NCBI GenBank assembly: GCA_003150175.1
Contig: QAKZ01000084.1
Coordinates: 1-27,986 of the forward strand
Reading direction: 5' to 3'
Source: Coriobacteriia bacterium
GTDB lineage: Bacteria; Actinomycetota; Coriobacteriia; Coriobacteriales; Atopobiaceae
DNA: 27,986 nucleotides
The position numbers and the translations under genes are program-made. Numbering within the stretch: the first letter of the stretch is position 1; each line of letters begins with the position of its first letter. Under the pieces are notes generated by a model. That model ran no database searches and was not told the DNA's origin. It worked only from the letters and a program-made list of their open reading frames with translations. Positions 7,543-14,837 of this stretch are shown here, piece by piece.

Positions 7543-8106
7543 TCACGCGAGGCTGAGGTCGATCCCGCCGAGCCAGCCCCAGCGCGGGGCGCTCATCACA
7601 CCGTACGTGGAGAGCCACAGGTCAAGAGGGGCGCGCCGAACCCGGCCCTCGACGCAGTCCATCAAGCGCCCGTCCCCGACGTAAAGGCCGACATGGCCGA
7701 ACCTGCGCCCTGCCGCCGAGTAGGGGTGCTCCCCCACCGCCACGGCCATGCCCACCTTGAGGTCGGCGAGATCCGTGAGCGAGCAGTAGCGCTCGTAGAG
7801 CTCCGTCGCATGCCCGCCAACGAACCCCAGGCCAAGGGCATCGAAGGCGTCCTCGACCCACGCAGCGCAGGCGTTGTCCCCGCAAGCGGGCTCCGCGCAC
7901 GCGACCTCGACCAAGCGACGCTGTCGCGCAGTCGCGTCCATGAGGGACTGCGGGGCACCGGCGTCCCCGGCCGCAGGGACGTCGCGCCAGGCGGGCTGTC
8001 CCCAGCGGGTAAGAGGGGCGCGCAGGCCGCCGTCCTCGCCCGCCAGCATCCCGCGACGCGCGAGGTCCGCCAGGAGCCTGTCTCGTATGTCTTCCCTGCT
8101 ATCCAT
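7543..8106 (-). CDS. NlpC/P60- or CHAP-like cysteine peptidase/amidase family protein
   Basis: A 187-aa protein. The N-terminal third looks like a short helical or winged segment (MDSREDIRDRLLADLARRGMLAG). The rest fits the papain-like NlpC/P60 pattern: CGDNACAAWVEDAF with the candidate nucleophile Cys in CAAWV, then LKVGMAVAV, and GHVGLYVGDG with the candidate catalytic His. No signal peptide or membrane segment is present, unlike secreted wall hydrolases of this fold. It may therefore act inside the cell, or be exported by another route or with a phage-like function. An upstream ATG at 8112 is possible, but the AGAG-like ribosome site is better spaced for 8106. It is divergent from malQ, with a candidate operator between them. 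Confidence 0.68.
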   Translation of the reverse strand: MDSREDIRDRLLADLARRGMLAGEDGGLRAPLTRWGQPAWRDVPAAGDAGAPQSLMDATARQRRLVEVACAEPACGDNACAAWVEDAFDALGLGFVGGHATELYERYCSLTDLADLKVGMAVAVGEHPYSAAGRRFGHVGLYVGDGRLMDCVEGRVRRAPLDLWLSTYGVMSAPRWGWLGGIDLSLA

Positions 8107-8151
8107 GGTCATAACTCTACCGTTCACGGGCTTCTTGTGCCTTCCGAAACT

Positions 8152-8175
8152 TGTTCGAACATGTTGCGGTATGAT
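8152..8175 (+). promoter_or_regulatory. Candidate GntR operator and -10 box upstream of malQ
   Basis: TGTTCGAACA (8152-8161) is a perfect 10-bp palindrome. It lies 8 bases before the -10-like TATGAT (8170-8175), so it would overlap the -35/spacer region of a malQ promoter. Similar sequences occur at 16318-16327, 17313-17322 and 17422-17431. Confidence 0.55.
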
Positions 8176-8241
8176 GCGTGGTATCGCAAGATCAGGCGCA
8201 ATCGGCTTTCTTCGAAAAGCATAGTCAGAAAGGCAGGGATA

Positions 8242-9750
8242 ATGGAACGTACCAGCGGCGTTCTGATGCCCGTCTCGGCTTTGCCAGGTCCGGGTGGGAT
8301 TGGCGGATTTGGTCAGGCGGCGTATCGATTTGTCGATTTCTTGCACACGTGCAAACAACGTTACTGGCAAATCCTCCCGCTCACGACCACAAGCTACGGC
8401 GACTCCCCGTACCAGTCGTTCTCGGCCCGCGCGGGCAACCCGAACCTCATCGACCTCGCCTCTCTGGTCTCAGACGGCCTCCTGACCAGCGCGGAGCTCG
8501 ACCGCGCCGACTTCGGCGGCGACCCCGCGCGCGTGGACTACGGCCGCATCTTCGGCGCGCGCCGCGCGATCCTCGACACCGCAGCCCGCCGCTTCGCCGC
8601 CGCCCCGCCCGACGATTACGACAAGTTCCTCTCTGCCAACGCCGACTGGCTCGACCCCTACTGCGAGTTCATGGCCGCGAAGGAGGAGTTCGGCCTGCGC
8701 CCCTACTGGGAGTGGGCGCCCGAGGCGCGCCGCCCCGGCGCCGCGACCAAGGCCATCGCCTCCGCCCACCCGGAGCGCATCGGATACCACCGGATGACGC
8801 AGTACCTCTTTGCGAGGCAGTGGTCCGCGCTCAAGGAGTACGCGAACGCCCGCGGAGTCCTCATCATCGGCGACATGCCCATCTACGTCTCGCGCGACTC
8901 CGTCGAGATGTGGTCGGAGCCCGAGCTCTTCAAGACCGCGCCCGACGGCTCCCCCGCGAGCGTCGCCGGCACCCCGCCGGACAATTTCTCGGCCACCGGC
9001 CAGTACTGGGGCAACCCGATCTACGACTGGGGCGCGATGGCGGCGGATGGCTACAGCTGGTGGAAGGGTCGCATGCGCGCCGCGCTCACCATGTACGACC
9101 TCGTGCGCCTCGACCACTTCCGCGGGTTCGAGGCCTACTGGGAGGTGCCGTTCGGCTCCCCCGACTCCAGCTACGGCTCGTGGACCCAGGGGCCCGGCAT
9201 GGCGTTTTTCGACGAACTCAAGCGCGACCTGGGCGAGCTGCCCCTCATCGCCGAGGACCTCGGCTTCCTCACGCCCGGCGTCATCGCCATGCGCGACGGC
9301 ACCGGCTTCCCGGGCATGAAGATCCTCCAGTTCGCATTCGACGGCGGCGGCAATTCCTATTACCTGCCGCACAACTACACGCGCAATACCATCGCCTACG
9401 TGGGCACCCACGACAACGAGACCGCCCGCGGGTGGTTCGAGGACACCGCGACGCCGCGCGTGCGCGAGCAGGCGCTCGAGTACCTGCGCCCCGCCGCGGG
9501 CGAGACGATCGCCGACGCCCTCAACCGCGCCATCGCCGCATCGGTGAGCGACACCTGCATCTACACCATGCAGGACCTCCTCGGCCTCGGCAACGAGGCG
9601 CGCACGAACACCCCCGCGACCGTGGGCGGCAACTGGGCCTGGCGCATGCGCGAGGGCGACCTCACGCGCGCGGTCGAGCGCAAGCTCACCTCCTGGACAG
9701 AGACGTACTTCCGCGTCCCCGGCAAGGGCGACGTGGTCCTGCCCGACTAG
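8242..9750 (+). CDS. malQ: 4-alpha-glucanotransferase (amylomaltase)
   Basis: A 502-aa GH77 enzyme that transfers alpha-1,4-glucan segments between maltodextrins and releases glucose, in the cytoplasm. The family signature is complete: nucleophile Asp291 in VRLDHFRGF, acid/base Glu338 in IAEDLG, and Asp391 in GTHDNET. The N-terminal GVLMPVSALPGPGGIGGFG and TTTSYGDSPYQSFSA elements are also present. The start at 8242 matches the family N-terminus and has AGGCAGGG just upstream; longer upstream extensions of the frame are antisense to the neighbouring gene and not real. Length is normal and no damage is seen, in contrast to glgP, which follows after 93 bases and would normally work with it. A TGTTCGAACA site lies about 80 bases upstream. 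Confidence 0.96.
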   Translation: MERTSGVLMPVSALPGPGGIGGFGQAAYRFVDFLHTCKQRYWQILPLTTTSYGDSPYQSFSARAGNPNLIDLASLVSDGLLTSAELDRADFGGDPARVDYGRIFGARRAILDTAARRFAAAPPDDYDKFLSANADWLDPYCEFMAAKEEFGLRPYWEWAPEARRPGAATKAIASAHPERIGYHRMTQYLFARQWSALKEYANARGVLIIGDMPIYVSRDSVEMWSEPELFKTAPDGSPASVAGTPPDNFSATGQYWGNPIYDWGAMAADGYSWWKGRMRAALTMYDLVRLDHFRGFEAYWEVPFGSPDSSYGSWTQGPGMAFFDELKRDLGELPLIAEDLGFLTPGVIAMRDGTGFPGMKILQFAFDGGGNSYYLPHNYTRNTIAYVGTHDNETARGWFEDTATPRVREQALEYLRPAAGETIADALNRAIAASVSDTCIYTMQDLLGLGNEARTNTPATVGGNWAWRMREGDLTRAVERKLTSWTETYFRVPGKGDVVLPD

Positions 9751-9843
9751 CTGCTCGGCGCGGGGCGCCGGTCCGCGCGACGGAAAACCGGGCCGCGCGC
9801 CCGCACCCGACCCCGCGCTCACCCCCCAACCAAAGGAGACCGC

Positions 9844-11708
9844 ATGGCAAACATCGACCTGAACACCCTCAGCACCAGCAAGCTCAGCAAGCCCCTCGCC
9901 GAGGCCACCGACCAGGAGATCTATGGGCTTCTCCTCGACGAGGTCCGCGAGCGCTGCGCCGCGATGCCCTTGAACGAGGGCAAGCGCAAGCTGTACTACA
10001 TCTCGGCGGAGTTCCTCATCGGCAAGCTCCTCTCGAACAACCTCATCGACCTGGGGCTCTTTGACGACGTGCGCGAGCAGCTCGCCGAGCAGGGCTGGCT
10101 CGTGCCCGAGAGCCGCAGCTACACCGTCGAGTTCGGCGACTTCAGCGTGACTTCTCGCCTCTACGACATCGACGTGCCCGGCTACGGCCAGCCCGCGAAG
10201 AACCGCCTGCGCCTGTTCGACCTCGTCGGGGTCGACGACGGCCTCGTGCCCGCCGGCTCAATCGACTTCGACAAGACCGCGCTCGCAAAGAACCTCACGC
10301 TGTTCCTCTACCCCGACGACTCCGACGCCGACGGCCGCCTGCTGCGCATCTACCAGCAGTACTTCATGGTGAGCAACGCCGCGCAGCTGATCATCGACGA
10401 GGCGCTCGAGCGCGGAAGCGACCTGCACGACCTCGCCGACTACGCCGTCGTCCAGATCAACGACACGCACCCCACGATGGTCGTGCCCGAGCTCATCCGT
10501 CTGCTCGCCTCCGAGCACGGCATCGGCTTCGACGAGGCCGTCGACATCATGCGCCACATGATCGCCTACACCAACCACACCATCCTCGCCGAGGCGCTCG
10601 AGAAGTGGCCCCTCGCGAACCTCCAGAAGGTCGCGCCCCGGATGGCCGAGGTCATCGTCAAGCTCGACGCTATCGCAAAGTCCGAGCACGACGACCCGCG
10701 CGTGGCTATCATCGACGGGGACGACGTGGTGCACATGGCCCACATCGACATCCACTTCGGCTACAGCATCAACGGCGTCGCCGCGCTCCACACCCAGATC
10801 CTCGAGCAGACCGAGCTGCGCCCCTTCTATGACATCTACCCGCAGAAATTCTCGAACAAGACCAACGGCATCACGTTTCGCCGCTGGCTCATGGGCGCGA
10901 ACCCCAAGCTCGTCAAGCTGGTGGACGACCTGATCGGCACCGAATGGCGCCGCACGGGCGACCTCACCGGGCTCATGAGGTTCGTCGACGACGAGGACGG
11001 AAATAAGCCCACCCATCCGCTGACCATCATCTTCGGCGGCAAGGCGGCCCCGCCTACGTGATCGCGCAGGACATCATCCACCTCGTGCTCACGCTCTCCA
11101 AGTGGATCGCGGCCGACCCTGACGTGGCCCCCTACCTGCAGGTCGTTATGATCGAGAACTACAACGTGACCGCGGCAGAGCACGTGATCCCCGCCGCCGA
11201 CGTCTCCGAGCAGATCAGTCTCGCCTCCAAGGAGGCCAGCGGCACCTCGAACATGAAGTTCATGCTCAACGGCGCTGTGACGCTGTGCACCCTCGACGGC
11301 GCGAACGTCGAGATCGCCGAGCTCGTGGGCGACGAGAACATCTACACCTTCGGCGCTTCTTCGCAGCAGGTCGAGAAGCTCTACGCGGACGGCTCCTACG
11401 ACGCGCACGCGCTCTACCTCCGTCCCGGCACGAAACTGCTCGTGGACTTCATCACCAACCCCGCGTTCATGGCCACCGGCAACGCCGAGCGCCTGCAGCG
11501 CCTCCACGATGACATGGCCAACAAGGACTGGTTCATGGCGCTGCTGGACATCGACGAGTACATCCAAAAGAAGGAGCAGGTCCTCGCCGATTACGAGGAC
11601 CGCGCATCCTGGATGCGCAAGGCACTCGTGAACATCGCGCACGCCGGCGCGTTCTCCTCTGACCGGACCATCGCTCAGTACAACGACGAGATCTGGCACC
11701 TCAAGTAG
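9844..11708 (+). pseudogene. glgP: Glycogen/maltodextrin phosphorylase, broken: two internal deletions and a frameshift
   Basis: It would normally release glucose-1-phosphate from alpha-glucans using PLP. The ribosome site AAAGGAG and ATG at 9844 are intact, and the first part is clear (YYISAEFLIGKLLSNNL). The next residues jump from DVREQLAEQG to WLVPESRSYTVEFGDF near 10093. This omits the segment that contains LGNGGLGRLAACFLDS in family members (about 85-95 aa). A second jump near 10996-11001 (FVDDEDG to [13 protein letters not shown]) omits the segment with the RIHEYKRQ substrate/phosphate motif (about 50-60 aa). At 11048-11051 the C run is one base short, so the frame ends at 11061. The rest continues in the next frame ([12 protein letters not shown]) to 11708 and keeps the PLP lysine (SGTSNMKF, 11256). 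Deletion sizes are estimates from family knowledge. The product cannot be an active phosphorylase. Confidence 0.9.
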
Positions 11709-11751
11709 GTTCCCCGCGGGCCTCGCGCCCGCTAGGAGCACTCCCCCCGAA

Positions 11752-11792
11752 GCCCCGGGCCGCGTTCCCCGCGCGACCCGGGGCACTTCTTT
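11752..11792 (+). terminator. Intrinsic terminator after glgP
   Basis: A GC-rich stem (11752-11764 with 11772-11784, one mismatch) is followed by ACTTCTTT, 44 bases past the glgP stop. Confidence 0.75.
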
Positions 11793-11823
11793 GCGCCGCC
11801 GTGAAGAAGTGCGCGGGCCCAAC

Positions 11824-11895
11824 AGTGTACATAAAACAATGCGTGGTTTCTTGCCAACAGGCATTTTGCCGAGAGTACATTGTTTTATGTACACT
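11824..11895. repeat. AT-rich perfect 18-bp inverted repeat around a 36-base centre
   Basis: AGTGTACATAAAACAATG (11824-11841) is exactly mirrored at 11878-11895. Each arm is itself nearly palindromic (GTACAT-N6-ATGTAC in the right arm). The centre holds small TGCC/GGCA hairpins. It is much more AT-rich than its surroundings and lies in the convergent 331-base gap between glgP and the ABC operon. There is no gene in the gap. Confidence 0.9.
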
Positions 11896-11918
11896 ATCGC
11901 GTCACCCCCCCCCGCACA

Positions 11919-11958
11919 CAGAGACCCCGGCCCTCGTGGATGAGGGCCGGGGTCTCTG
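11919..11958. terminator. Perfect 17-bp GC hairpin between convergent genes
   Basis: 11919-11935 pairs perfectly with 11942-11958 around a 6-base loop. Neither side has a clear T tract, so efficient termination is not certain. It is well placed to stop or protect transcripts of glgP and of the ABC operon. The arm CAGAGACCCCGGC recurs at 7519-7531. Confidence 0.65.
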
Positions 11959-12039
11959 CGCGGCTTCGGTCGGGGAAGGAGGAGGGTGCCGTCGCCGCCG
12001 GGGAAGGGGAAGAAAAGGAAAAGAGAAAACCGAGAAGGG

Positions 12040-13233
12040 CTAGCTCAGGGTGATGCCGGTCTGCTTGTCGAAGACGTGGATCGCCTCGGCATCGAGCTTG
12101 AACGAGATCGAGTCGCCGGCGGCGAGGGTACCGCCCTCTCCCTCGAGATCGTTGGCGGGGATGACCAGCACGAAGTTGCCGTCGGGCGTAGTCACGTGGA
12201 CGTGGACCGTGGAGCCCATGAGCTCGGTGACCTCGATCTGGCCGGTGACGGCGCCGGCGTCGGAAGGCTTGCAGATCTTGATCTGCTCGGGGCGCACGCC
12301 CATGGTGACGTCGAGCTTGGCGTCCTTGACGTTCTTGGCGACGCGCTCGCACACGGCGGCGGCCATCGGGATGTTGAAGTGCTCGGTCTCCACGTGGAAG
12401 CCGTCGCCCTCGCGCACGAGAGAGGCGTCGATGAAGTTCATCTGCGGCACGCCGATGAAGCCCGCGACGAAGATATTCGCCGGGTGGTTGAAGACCTCCT
12501 GCGGGGTGCCGATCTGCTGGACGACGCCGTCCTTCATGATGACGATGCGGTCGCCGAGCGTCATGGCCTCGGCCTGGTCGTGCGTGACGTAGATGAAGGT
12601 GCCGTTGATCTCGTGGCGGAGCTTGATGAGCTCGGCGCGCATCTGGTTGCGCAGCTTCGCGTCGAGGTTCGACAGCGGCTCGTCCATCAGGAAGACCTTC
12701 GGGTCGCGGACGATGGCGCGGCCGATGGCGACGCGCTGGCGCTGGCCGCCGGAGAGCGCCTTCGGCTTGCGGTCGAGGTACTGGGTGATGCCGAGCGTCT
12801 CGGCGGCGGCGCGGACCTTCTTGTCGATGACGTCCTTGGGGACCTTCTTGAGCTCGAGGGTGAAGGCCATGTTCTGGTAGACGGTCATGTTCGGGTGCAG
12901 CGCATAGCTCTGGAAGACCGTCGCGATGTCGCGGTCCTTCGGGGCGACGTCGTTCATGCGCTTGCCGTCGATGAGCAGCTCGCCGTCGGTGATCTCCTCG
13001 AGGCCGGCGATCATGCGCAGCGTGGTGGACTTGCCGCAGCCGGACGGGCCGACGAAGACGACGAACTCGTGGTCGTGCACGGTCAGGTTGAAGTCCTGGA
13101 CGGCGAGCACGCCCTCGTCGGTGACCTGGAGGTTGTGCTTCTTTTCCTTGGACTTCTTTTTTCCAAAGAAACCCTTTTTCTCGGATTCGTTGGGATAGAC
13201 CTTCTTTACGTGAGAGAGGACGATCTCTGCCAT
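12040..13233 (-). CDS. msmK: ABC transporter ATPase for carbohydrate import (MsmK/UgpC type)
   Basis: A 397-aa ATPase that powers a CUT1 sugar importer at the inner face of the membrane. Walker A is GPSGCGKST (62-70), the Q-loop is in VFQSYALHP, the signature is LSGGQ (160-164), Walker B is VFLMDEP (about 180-186) and the switch His is at 218. A C-terminal TOBE/MalK-like regulatory domain follows (GVRPEQI, VTELMGSTVHV). The N-terminus carries a Lys-rich insertion (about residues 15-40, with KKGFFGKKKSKEKK) between the first strand and Walker A; most relatives lack it. It is the last gene of the four-gene importer operon and is intact. MsmK-like ATPases can serve several importers, so it may remain useful even if its local partners are damaged. 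The symbol denotes family. Confidence 0.93.
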   Translation of the reverse strand: MAEIVLSHVKKVYPNESEKKGFFGKKKSKEKKHNLQVTDEGVLAVQDFNLTVHDHEFVVFVGPSGCGKSTTLRMIAGLEEITDGELLIDGKRMNDVAPKDRDIATVFQSYALHPNMTVYQNMAFTLELKKVPKDVIDKKVRAAAETLGITQYLDRKPKALSGGQRQRVAIGRAIVRDPKVFLMDEPLSNLDAKLRNQMRAELIKLRHEINGTFIYVTHDQAEAMTLGDRIVIMKDGVVQQIGTPQEVFNHPANIFVAGFIGVPQMNFIDASLVREGDGFHVETEHFNIPMAAAVCERVAKNVKDAKLDVTMGVRPEQIKICKPSDAGAVTGQIEVTELMGSTVHVHVTTPDGNFVLVIPANDLEGEGGTLAAGDSISFKLDAEAIHVFDKQTGITLS

Positions 13234-13254
13234 GGTGCTGCCCTTCTAGTTGGG

Positions 13255-13281
13255 GCGCCGGGCGGGCGGACCGCCCGGCGC
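13255..13281 (-). other. Intercistronic hairpin between permease 2 and ATPase genes
   Basis: A perfect 11-bp stem (13255-13265 with 13271-13281) has a 5-base loop and no T tract. It lies in the 77-base gap inside the operon and probably affects mRNA stability or relative expression. Confidence 0.7.
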
Positions 13282-13310
13282 GTGGAATCGATGCGGGTGC
13301 GGCGCGCTGC

Positions 13311-14150
13311 CTAGCCCTTGACCGCGCCGGAGACGACGCCGCCGATTATGTACTTCTGGCACACCAGGTAGACGATGACGATCGGGATGATGACCATCAT
13401 GATGCAGGCCATCATGGGGCCGAGCTCGACGTGGCCGTAGCCGCCGCGGAAGTACTGGATGAGGATCGGGATCGTCTTGTACTTGGTGCTGTCGAGGGTC
13501 AGGTACGGCAGGAGATAGTCGTTCCAGACCCACATGGTCTCGAGGATGCCGACCGAGATGTAGGTCGGCTTCATGATGGGGAGCACCACGCGGAAGAAGG
13601 TCTGGACGGGGTTGCAGCCGTCGATCATGGCCGCCTCCTCGATCTCGAGCGGGATGCTCTTCACGAATCCGGAGAACATGAAGACCGCGAGGCCCGCGCC
13701 GAAGCCGAGGTAGATGAAGCAGATGTTGTACGGGGTGTTGAAGCCCATGGTGTCGGCGAGGTTCGAGAGCGTGAACATGAGCATCTGGAACGGGACGACC
13801 ATCGAGAAGACAAAGAGGTAGTACAGGATCTTCGAGATCTTGTTGTTCACGCGGACGATGTACCACGCGCACATGGAGCAGCACACGAGGATGAGCACGA
13901 CCGACGTGACGGTGATGATCAGCGAGTAGCCGAACGCCTGCGCGAAGCCCTGCTTGGTGAGGGCGCTCACGTAGTTGGCCAGGCCGGCGAAGGTGTCGCC
14001 GGAGACCAGGTCGAACGCGGTGGTGGTGCTGATCGCGGACTCCTGCTTGAAGGAGTTGAGGGCGACCATGAACATCGGGTAGATCCACGCGAGCGAGAGA
14101 ACCACAAAGAAGACCGAGAGCACGCGGTTGATGACCTTGTCCTTCTTCAT
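13311..14150 (-). CDS. Carbohydrate ABC transporter permease 2 (MalG type)
   Basis: A 279-aa inner-membrane permease with six predicted transmembrane segments, the first at about residues 8-30 (INRVLSVFFVVLSLAWIYPMF). The cytoplasmic EAA loop that docks to the ATPase is intact at about 171-190 (EEAAMIDGCN-PVQTFFRVVLP). Length is normal for the MalG/CUT1 type. Its ATG overlaps the stop codon of permease 1 by one base (TAATG), which implies coupled translation. It should pair with permease 1 as a heterodimer, but that partner is damaged here. Confidence 0.93.
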   Translation of the reverse strand: MKKDKVINRVLSVFFVVLSLAWIYPMFMVALNSFKQESAISTTTAFDLVSGDTFAGLANYVSALTKQGFAQAFGYSLIITVTSVVLILVCCSMCAWYIVRVNNKISKILYYLFVFSMVVPFQMLMFTLSNLADTMGFNTPYNICFIYLGFGAGLAVFMFSGFVKSIPLEIEEAAMIDGCNPVQTFFRVVLPIMKPTYISVGILETMWVWNDYLLPYLTLDSTKYKTIPILIQYFRGGYGHVELGPMMACIMMVIIPIVIVYLVCQKYIIGGVVSGAVKG

Positions 14151-14743
14151 TACTGCTCGACCTCCTTAGACTGCGTGGCGCGCAGCTGCACGAGCGCGAT
14201 GACGACGACCAGGATGCAGAAGATGACAGCCTTGGCCTGGCCGATTCCCATCCACTTGATGCCGGAACGGGAGTAGAACGTGTTGAAGATGTTCAGCGCG
14301 AGCATCTCGGTGGAGTGCGCGGGCTCGCCGCCGGTGAGGGCGAGGTTCTGGTCGAACAGCTTGAAGCCGTTGGTGAGCGAGAGGAACAAGCAGATCGTGA
14401 TGGTCGGCATGAGGTTCGGCATAAAGAAGACCGTGCGGAACGCGTTCGTGCCCTTGAGGCCCTTGCGCGTGAGCGCCTGCGCGATGGCGAGGGCGATCAC
14501 GTTGATGAGGACGACCGAGACGACGGTGAACGCAACGGTAAAGAAGAACGACGCGGTGAACTGGGTGTCGGCCAGGGCGTCGACGTAGTTGCGCAGGCCG
14601 ACGAACTTGGCGTTGCCGACGGTGATGAACTCGCAGAACGAGAGGTACAGACCCTGCGCGAAGGGAATCACGAAGCCGAAGAGGAACGACAGCGCGGTCG
14701 GCAGCACAAACAGCGGCCACCAGCGCTTGATCTCTTTGACCAT
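14150..14743 (-). CDS. Carbohydrate ABC transporter permease 1 (MalF type), internally deleted
   Basis: The frame is open for 197 aa, against about 290 aa usual for this permease. The N-terminal segments are normal up to RTVFFMPN (about residue 110). The sequence then continues directly as LMPTITICLFLSLTNGFKLFDQN, which belongs after the EAA loop. The missing part, about 90-100 residues, would include two or more membrane segments and the whole EAA loop, so the protein cannot dock to the ATPase in the normal way. The start has an AGGAG-type site (AAAGGAGTGCTCC) before the ATG at 14743. In family members both boundaries (FFMPNL and LPxLMPTI) resemble each other, so deletion between short similar sequences is plausible. 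It is kept as a CDS because the frame is intact, but it is probably non-functional. Confidence 0.85.
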   Translation of the reverse strand: MVKEIKRWWPLFVLPTALSFLFGFVIPFAQGLYLSFCEFITVGNAKFVGLRNYVDALADTQFTASFFFTVAFTVVSVVLINVIALAIAQALTRKGLKGTNAFRTVFFMPNLMPTITICLFLSLTNGFKLFDQNLALTGGEPAHSTEMLALNIFNTFYSRSGIKWMGIGQAKAVIFCILVVVIALVQLRATQSKEVEQ

Positions 14744-14774
14744 GGAGCACTCCTTTCCCGAAGAACAAAGAAAC

Positions 14775-14804
14775 GGGAGCGGGCGGCCGAGGCCGACCGC
14801 TCCC
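14775..14804 (-). terminator. Intercistronic hairpin/attenuator after the binding-protein gene
   Basis: A 14-bp stem (one mismatch) with a 2-base loop is followed on the minus strand by a T-rich stretch (GTTTCTTTGTTCTT). Such partial terminators commonly keep binding-protein mRNA in excess over permease mRNA. Confidence 0.65.
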
Positions 14805-14837
14805 AGAAGGGGGGACTAGATCACGGGCAAGCTGCGC

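Noticed and set aside
8242..9750. Damage in malQ to match its neighbours
   Set aside because: All three catalytic carboxylates, the N-terminal motifs and the length are normal, so malQ is read as intact.
11044..11064. Programmed frameshift in glgP
   Set aside because: The C run is short and has no stimulatory structure that I can see, and the protein also lacks two essential segments, so regulated expression would be pointless.
11824..11895. Invertible promoter flanked by inverted repeats
   Set aside because: The 36-base centre has no promoter-like boxes and no recombinase gene is nearby; the genes on both sides point towards it.
11986..13314. 442-aa plus-strand open frame
   Set aside because: It is antisense to the intact ABC ATPase gene; Val/Asp/Leu-rich composition is typical of shadow frames.
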